Positions 59,627-64,000 of a stretch of 64,000 nucleotides of DNA are shown here, in pieces. Source of the DNA: Neorhizobium sp. UBA3556 (GTDB lineage Bacteria > Pseudomonadota > Alphaproteobacteria > Rhizobiales > Rhizobiaceae); NCBI GenBank assembly GCA_002376235.1, contig DFNX01000002.1:1-64000 (forward strand). Reading direction: 5' to 3'. Within the stretch, counting starts at the first letter, position 1; each line of letters begins with the position of its first letter. The notes beneath the pieces were generated by a model. It saw only the letters and a program-made list of their open reading frames with translations, was not told where the DNA came from and did not search any database. The translations under genes were made by a program, and so were the position numbers.

Positions 59627-60517
59627 ATGACCTACACAACGAAGCTGCCCACCCAGACGTCCCTTCTGCCCGCTCTCGCCGTTGCCGGAACCATCATCAG
59701 TTGGTCGGCCTCGTTTGCGGCCATCGGCATTTCGCTGCGTGAACTGGAGCCTCTCCCGATGGCGAGTGTCCGCTTTGCGCTCGCGTCGCTCCTCGCACTC
59801 GGATGGCTGCTGTGGCGTCGCCAGTTCCACTTTCCCAGGCGCGACTTGCTGGTGATCCTGCTGTGCGGAGCGCTCGGCATTGCCGCGTACAACATGCTCT
59901 TGAACCTTGGGCAGGCTACGGTCTCCGCAGGGGCCGCCAGCTTCATCGTGAACACGCAGCCGCTCTTCATGGTGGGGCTCGCGGTTGTTTTTCTGAAGGA
60001 ACGATTCAGTGGCTGGGCCTGGTGCGGCGCAATCTTGGCACTCACGGGTGTTGCTGTCATCGCTTCTGGCCAGCCCGGAGGTCTCGTGTTCGGGGCGGGA
60101 ACCATGCTGATTGTCGGAGCAGCAGCGAGTGCAGCGACCTATTCCGTACTGCAACGGCCGCTTCTTGCGCGCCATAACCCCTTGTCCGTGACAGCCGTTG
60201 TTATTCTTGCCGGAACCGTGGCCCTTTGCCCGTGGCTTCCAGTAGGGATCGAGCAGCTCGCCGCAGCCTCGCGGTCAACTGTCGGCGCGGTCGTCTTTCT
60301 TGCCGTCGCGCCTGCGGCCATCGGTCAGTCGTGCTGGACATACGCGCTCAAACATTTCGGGGCGGCGCGGGCAGGCCAGTTCCTCTATCTCATTCCGCCC
60401 TGTGCCGTATTTTTCGCTTGGGCCGGCCTCGGTGAGACGCCTGAGGTGAGGACGCTGCTGGGTGGCGCCTTGGCACTGGGCGGGGTCATCGTCATCAACA
60501 CGCTCGGCCGAAGATAG
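59627..60517 (+). CDS. DMT superfamily (EamA) transporter
   Basis: 296 residues with ten hydrophobic helices in two EamA repeats. The first repeat includes AVAGTIISWSASFAAIGISL and FALASLLALGWLLWRR; the second starts AGTMLIVGAAASAATYSVLQ. LIPPCAVFFAWAGLGE is a conserved late segment. The family exports amino acids or metabolites. ATG 59627 is used rather than 59609. The LysR gene is divergent. Confidence 0.92.
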   Translation: MTYTTKLPTQTSLLPALAVAGTIISWSASFAAIGISLRELEPLPMASVRFALASLLALGWLLWRRQFHFPRRDLLVILLCGALGIAAYNMLLNLGQATVSAGAASFIVNTQPLFMVGLAVVFLKERFSGWAWCGAILALTGVAVIASGQPGGLVFGAGTMLIVGAAASAATYSVLQRPLLARHNPLSVTAVVILAGTVALCPWLPVGIEQLAAASRSTVGAVVFLAVAPAAIGQSCWTYALKHFGAARAGQFLYLIPPCAVFFAWAGLGETPEVRTLLGGALALGGVIVINTLGRR

Positions 60518-60645
60518 GACGAGGTCTTGCATTAGAAGCCGCTGTCGAGATGGATTGCGAGTAACCAATACTTTCTTTGTCGGCGCTGCCGGCCCGAAGA
60601 GGCGAGCCAACATTCGCTGTTGGCGTCCCCTATTTTTTCTAATGC

Positions 60646-61569
60646 CTAGGGCAAGCTTATCTTTGCATCCTCGTGTCCGTGAAGTCCGGTCGCGACAGAA
60701 CCGGCCGCCTCCAGAAGCCACGTCCTGAATGCCGCCATCGACGGTGTTTCACTCCGCGATTTTTGTGACGCGAGCCAATAGCTCCCGCGCGAGACAAAAA
60801 CATCGAATGGCTGCTGCAGGGAGCCCATCGTCAGTTGCCGCTGGAACATGAGCGGCGGCGCCAGCGCGACCCCCGCGCCTTGCAATGCCGCTTCGATCAT
60901 CGCCAGAGACGAGTCGAACATCATGCCCCTGGCGATCGGCGGCTCTCCGCCCACGCCGGCGGCGGTGAACCATCCCGTCCACTCGTCCGCGCGATAGGAG
61001 CGCAGGAGAACCTTTCTGAAAAGGTCTTCCGGGCGCTTCAGTTCTTTGGCCATCTCCGGAATGCAGATTGCCGAGAGAGGAGCTTCGAACAGATGCTCGG
61101 CCTCTATGTTGTGCCAGGCGCCGCTCCCGAACCTGATCGCGAAATCCAAGCCCTCTGCGGCAATGTCCACGCGATTGTTGTTGGTCGACAGTCTCAGTTC
61201 GATCTGGGGATGGTGCAGCTGAAAGTCGGAGAGACGGGGCAATAGCCATCCTACCGCGAATGTGCCGATCACTCCGACGGTCAGGACTTCCCGCACGTAT
61301 CCTCCCTCGAAGCGCTCCAGCATGTCGGCCATGCGGTCGAATGAGTCGCGCAGGACTGGCAGGAGCGCCTCGCCTTCGGCAGTCACCATCAGGCCGCGTG
61401 ATATGCGTTTGAAGAGGCTAACCTTAAGTCGTTCTTCGAGAATTTTGACCTGATGGCTGACTGCCGCCTGCGTGACCCCGAGTTCAATCGCCGCCCGCGT
61501 GAAGCTCAAATGCCTTGCGGAGGCTTCGAAGGCGCGGAGCGCATTGAGAGGCAGATGTGGACGGACCAT
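60646..61569 (-). CDS. LysR-type regulator (GcvA/AmpR-like)
   Basis: 307 residues starting MVRPHLPLNALRAFEASARH, which is the GcvA/AmpR-type N-terminus, HTH LSFTRAAIELGVTQAAVSHQ, then VGVIGTFAVGWLLPRLSDFQ and LDFAIRFGSGAWHNIEAEHL. It is divergent from the small gene and the penicillin-binding protein gene. AmpR-like regulators often sit next to cell-wall genes, so control of that operon is possible. Confidence 0.93.
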   Translation of the reverse strand: MVRPHLPLNALRAFEASARHLSFTRAAIELGVTQAAVSHQVKILEERLKVSLFKRISRGLMVTAEGEALLPVLRDSFDRMADMLERFEGGYVREVLTVGVIGTFAVGWLLPRLSDFQLHHPQIELRLSTNNNRVDIAAEGLDFAIRFGSGAWHNIEAEHLFEAPLSAICIPEMAKELKRPEDLFRKVLLRSYRADEWTGWFTAAGVGGEPPIARGMMFDSSLAMIEAALQGAGVALAPPLMFQRQLTMGSLQQPFDVFVSRGSYWLASQKSRSETPSMAAFRTWLLEAAGSVATGLHGHEDAKISLP

Positions 61570-61620
61570 GTTTACCCAAATTAAATTTGCATCTGATCCC
61601 AGATAACGTCGTTTGTGCGG

Positions 61621-61800
61621 ATGGTTCAACCCCTATATCAAACCATTACCGAAACGGCCGATCTCGAGAAGAACGCGGCGGAACGATCAGCTCGCCAAGA
61701 AGAAGCGAAGCGTCTCACGAAAAGTGAGGCTCGCTTTCTGTTGCCTCCAGATTGGTCTCTTGGCGGGCGGTGGCCGGATCTAGAATGGAGTAAGGGATGA
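61621..61800 (+). CDS. Small charged protein translationally coupled to the penicillin-binding protein gene
   Basis: 59 residues from ATG 61621 (GTG 61615 also possible): MVQPLYQTITETADLEKNAA, EEAKRLTKSEARFLLPPDWS and ending GGRWPDLEWSKG. Its stop overlaps the next ATG (ATGA), which argues that it is translated. No family recognised; no membrane segment. It may form the cytoplasmic lead gene of a cell-wall operon. Confidence 0.55.
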   Translation: MVQPLYQTITETADLEKNAAERSARQEEAKRLTKSEARFLLPPDWSLGGRWPDLEWSKG

Positions 61801-64000
61801 CGCTTCTTGGAGCGATTTTAAGTGCCGGAATCAATCTGGGTCTCGCGCTCGCCCTGATGCTTTATCTCTTGGTCGCAAGTTTCAGCGCCGGTCTCCCCGA
61901 CCATACCATGCTCGCCAACTGGCAACCCTCCGTCACATCGCGGCTTTACGCCGGGAATGGAACGCTACTGGCGGAATTTGCCCGCGAGAAGCGTCTTTTC
62001 ATGCCGATCGGGGCTGTGCCGCTGCGGGTAAGGGGCGCTTTTCTCGCCGCCGAGGACAAGAATTTCTACAGCCATTCCGGTGTCGATCCGTTCAGCATCG
62101 GGCAGGCCTTGCTCTCGAATGTAGAAAATAGCTTGAGCGGCGGTCGCCTGATCGGTGCCTCGACGATCACGCAGCAGATAGCCAAGAACTTCCTTTTGAC
62201 GAATGACCGGACATTCGAACGGAAAGTGAAGGAAATGCTGCTCGCAATCCGCATGAGCCAGGCCTTCACCAAAGACCAACTGCTTGAGCTCTACCTCAAT
62301 GATATCTATCTGGGCGCTGGAAGCTACGGCATCGCACAGGCAGCGTTGACTTATTTCGGCAAGAGTGTGGCCGATCTCGACATCGCCGAGGCCGCGTATC
62401 TCGCGGCGCTGCCGAAAGGGCCAAATAACTACCATCCGGTCAAGGCCCACGACCGAGCGATCGCCCGCCGAAACTGGGTGATCGAGCAGATGCTCGCGAA
62501 CAGATTTGTCACCAAAGCCGAGGCGCTCCGGGCCATGGCGCAACCGTTGGACGTCGTTGTCCGGGAAAGCCAGCCGGCCGTCCAGAAGGCGGAATACTTC
62601 ACCGAAGAGGTCCGCAGGTTTTTGCTGGCGAAGTACGGCGAGGCGGAACTCTATCGTGCCGGCTTCAGCGTGCGCACGAGCTTGGACCCTAAGCTTCAAC
62701 ATGCGGCGATGAGCGCGTTGCAGAAGGGGCTCGTCGAATACGATCAGGCCAAGGGCTATCGCGGACCGCTGCTCCATCTGGATAACGCAGAGGGCTGGCC
62801 ATCGGCTGCCGAAACAATTGCACCGCTGGTCGACGTTCCCGAGTGGCGTCTCGCCCTCGTATCGCGGGTTGATGCGAAGGGTGTGCTCTTACGGCTTGAT
62901 GTCGGCGCCGAAGCGCCTATCGAGATGGATTTGAAAGCGCTCGGTTGGGCACTTTGCGGCCGCATGAAAGGCAAAAGACGATGCGCGAAGGATGCGTCCG
63001 ACGTCTTTTCGGTGGGTGATGTCGTGTACGTCGAGAAGACGCAAGAGGGGCACCGCCTGCGCCAGCCCCCGCAGGTCCAGGGCGCGCTGGTCTCCCTGGA
63101 GGCCCGGACCGGGAGGGTCGTGGCGATGGCGGGTGGCTTCTCTTATGCGCAATCACAATTCAACCGTGCGACCCAGGCTTTCCGTCAACCCGGCTCCTCG
63201 TTCAAGCCGTTCGTCTACGCTGCCGCACTCGACGCCGGCTATACCCCCGCAACCCTGGTGCTGGATGCACCTCTGGCCATTCCCGATGGTGCAGGCAGGC
63301 TGTGGCGACCCAAGAATTATGACGGTCGTTCCGGCGGCGCCTCCACGCTCAGGGCCGGTCTCGAAAACAGTCGCAACCAGATGACTGTGCGGCTCGCCCG
63401 CGCCGTCGGCATGGATGTGGTGGCGGACTACAGCGAACGCTTCGGCCTCTACGATGATCTGAAGGAATATCTTCCGATGTCACTTGGTGCGGGTGAAACC
63501 ACACTGATGCGGCTGGTCGCGGCCTACGCCGTCTTCGCCAATGGTGGTCGTGAGGTGCGGCCATCCTTCGTCGACCGGATTCAAGGCCGCGACGGAAAGA
63601 CGATCTTCAAGCAGGATGGGAGGCGCTGTAAGGGCTGTAACGCTGCGCCTTGGAACGGTCAGCCGGAACCGACCTTGGTGGACGACAAGGACTACGTGCT
63701 CGACCCGATGACCGCCTACCAGGTCACCTCGATGCTGCAAGGCGTCGTCCAGCGCGGCACGGCGCGGAGCGTGAACGTGCTCGGAGTGCCGCTCGCGGGG
63801 AAGACGGGTACGACAAACGACGAAAAGGACGTCTGGTTCGTGGGCTATACGCCGGATTTGGTGACGGGTGTCTTCATGGGCTATGATACACCGACCCCCA
63901 TGGGCTCCGGTGAAACCGGAGGTGGTCTCGCTGCGCCTGTTTTCATCGACTTCATGAAAACGGCGCTCGCTGGCCGGCAGACAGGCATCTTCAAACGTCC
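61797..64000 (+). CDS. Class A penicillin-binding protein (PBP1A-type), partial at window edge
   Basis: At least 734 residues, running off the right edge. It has one N-terminal membrane helix (about residues 8-32). The glycosyltransferase domain shows EDKNFYSHSGVDPF near residue 86, GASTITQQIAKNF near 120 and LLELYLNDIYLGAGSYGIAQ. The transpeptidase domain shows SSFKPF (SxxK) near 466, SRN near 523 and KTGTT near 669. It polymerises and cross-links peptidoglycan in the periplasm. The LysR gene is divergent. A plasmid-borne copy could alter beta-lactam response or cell-wall growth. Confidence 0.95.
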   Translation, partial: MTLLGAILSAGINLGLALALMLYLLVASFSAGLPDHTMLANWQPSVTSRLYAGNGTLLAEFAREKRLFMPIGAVPLRVRGAFLAAEDKNFYSHSGVDPFSIGQALLSNVENSLSGGRLIGASTITQQIAKNFLLTNDRTFERKVKEMLLAIRMSQAFTKDQLLELYLNDIYLGAGSYGIAQAALTYFGKSVADLDIAEAAYLAALPKGPNNYHPVKAHDRAIARRNWVIEQMLANRFVTKAEALRAMAQPLDVVVRESQPAVQKAEYFTEEVRRFLLAKYGEAELYRAGFSVRTSLDPKLQHAAMSALQKGLVEYDQAKGYRGPLLHLDNAEGWPSAAETIAPLVDVPEWRLALVSRVDAKGVLLRLDVGAEAPIEMDLKALGWALCGRMKGKRRCAKDASDVFSVGDVVYVEKTQEGHRLRQPPQVQGALVSLEARTGRVVAMAGGFSYAQSQFNRATQAFRQPGSSFKPFVYAAALDAGYTPATLVLDAPLAIPDGAGRLWRPKNYDGRSGGASTLRAGLENSRNQMTVRLARAVGMDVVADYSERFGLYDDLKEYLPMSLGAGETTLMRLVAAYAVFANGGREVRPSFVDRIQGRDGKTIFKQDGRRCKGCNAAPWNGQPEPTLVDDKDYVLDPMTAYQVTSMLQGVVQRGTARSVNVLGVPLAGKTGTTNDEKDVWFVGYTPDLVTGVFMGYDTPTPMGSGETGGGLAAPVFIDFMKTALAGRQTGIFKR

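Noticed and set aside
59564..60175. N-terminal extension of the LysR gene at 58634-59563
   Set aside because: The extension is antisense to the DMT transporter gene and lacks any domain; the LysR family start is at 59563.
1..64000. tRNA, rRNA and CRISPR arrays
   Set aside because: No tRNA-like cloverleaf ends, rRNA segments or regularly spaced repeat arrays were recognised by eye; the only tandem repeats are the 12-bp hsdS units and the 13-bp oriT units.

Overview
The window looks like part of a large repABC-type replicon from an alphaproteobacterium of the order Hyphomicrobiales (Rhizobiales). The evidence is a repA-repB-repC operon with an antisense RNA gene between repB and repC, a VirB/VirD4 type IV secretion system (T4SS), VirC1/VirC2-like genes beside an oriT with a VirD2/RP4-like nick sequence, and rhizobial-type plasmid genes (ArdC, DUF736, long ParB-like protein). 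Genus cannot be decided from what is visible.

Layout. 1-4.0 kb: a type I restriction-modification locus on the minus strand (small HTH gene, hsdM, hsdS with four 12-bp repeats in the central spacer, then an AAA ATPase cut by the window edge; hsdR is not in view). 4.5-18.9 kb: accessory genes, namely a serine recombinase, a YdeI-like protein, an ArsR/SRPBCC/hydrolase operon with two operators, VOC/AraC, GNAT, LysR/GST, a dehalogenase-like hydrolase, an amidase/MFS/CGNR operon, decayed GNAT and serine-hydrolase pieces, and an SDR. 19.05-21.44 kb: an IS66-type element with a broken tnpC.

21.9-44.4 kb is the conjugation core. A minus-strand operon of six secreted or membrane proteins, three of them with SNase-like folds, faces away from a plus-strand virB1-2-3-4-(second transglycosylase)-5-lipoprotein-6-8-9-10-11-virD4 operon. 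Then come a small membrane protein, a MOBP-type relaxase and MobC (minus), the oriT, and VirC1-like, VirC2-like and membrane-anchored proteins plus an XRE-type regulator (plus). 44.5-48.3 kb: repABC with ctRNA and two parS-like palindromes. 48.4-57.2 kb: ArdC antirestriction protein, a Fic toxin with a VbhA-like antitoxin, DUF736, an SNase-like nuclease, a second unrelated RepC, a 59-codon gene and a ParB-like protein. 57.7-64 kb: a broken nucleotidyltransferase, LysR/DMT exporter, LysR, and a class A penicillin-binding protein cut by the right edge.

How it works together: MobC and the relaxase would nick oriT, VirC-like proteins would assist relaxosome delivery, VirD4 would couple it to the VirB channel, ArdC would protect the incoming strand, and RepABC would establish the replicon. 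The most notable observation is that the relaxase and the Fic toxin end in nearly the same arginine-rich tail (RERNRDDRDR and RQRNRD...DRER). This suggests the toxin is a co-delivered T4SS substrate. The Fic active-site motif and the antitoxin inhibitory motif are altered at the two residues that normally pair. Six frameshifts in genes that otherwise look intact are all single-base losses, so some breaks may be sequence errors rather than real decay.
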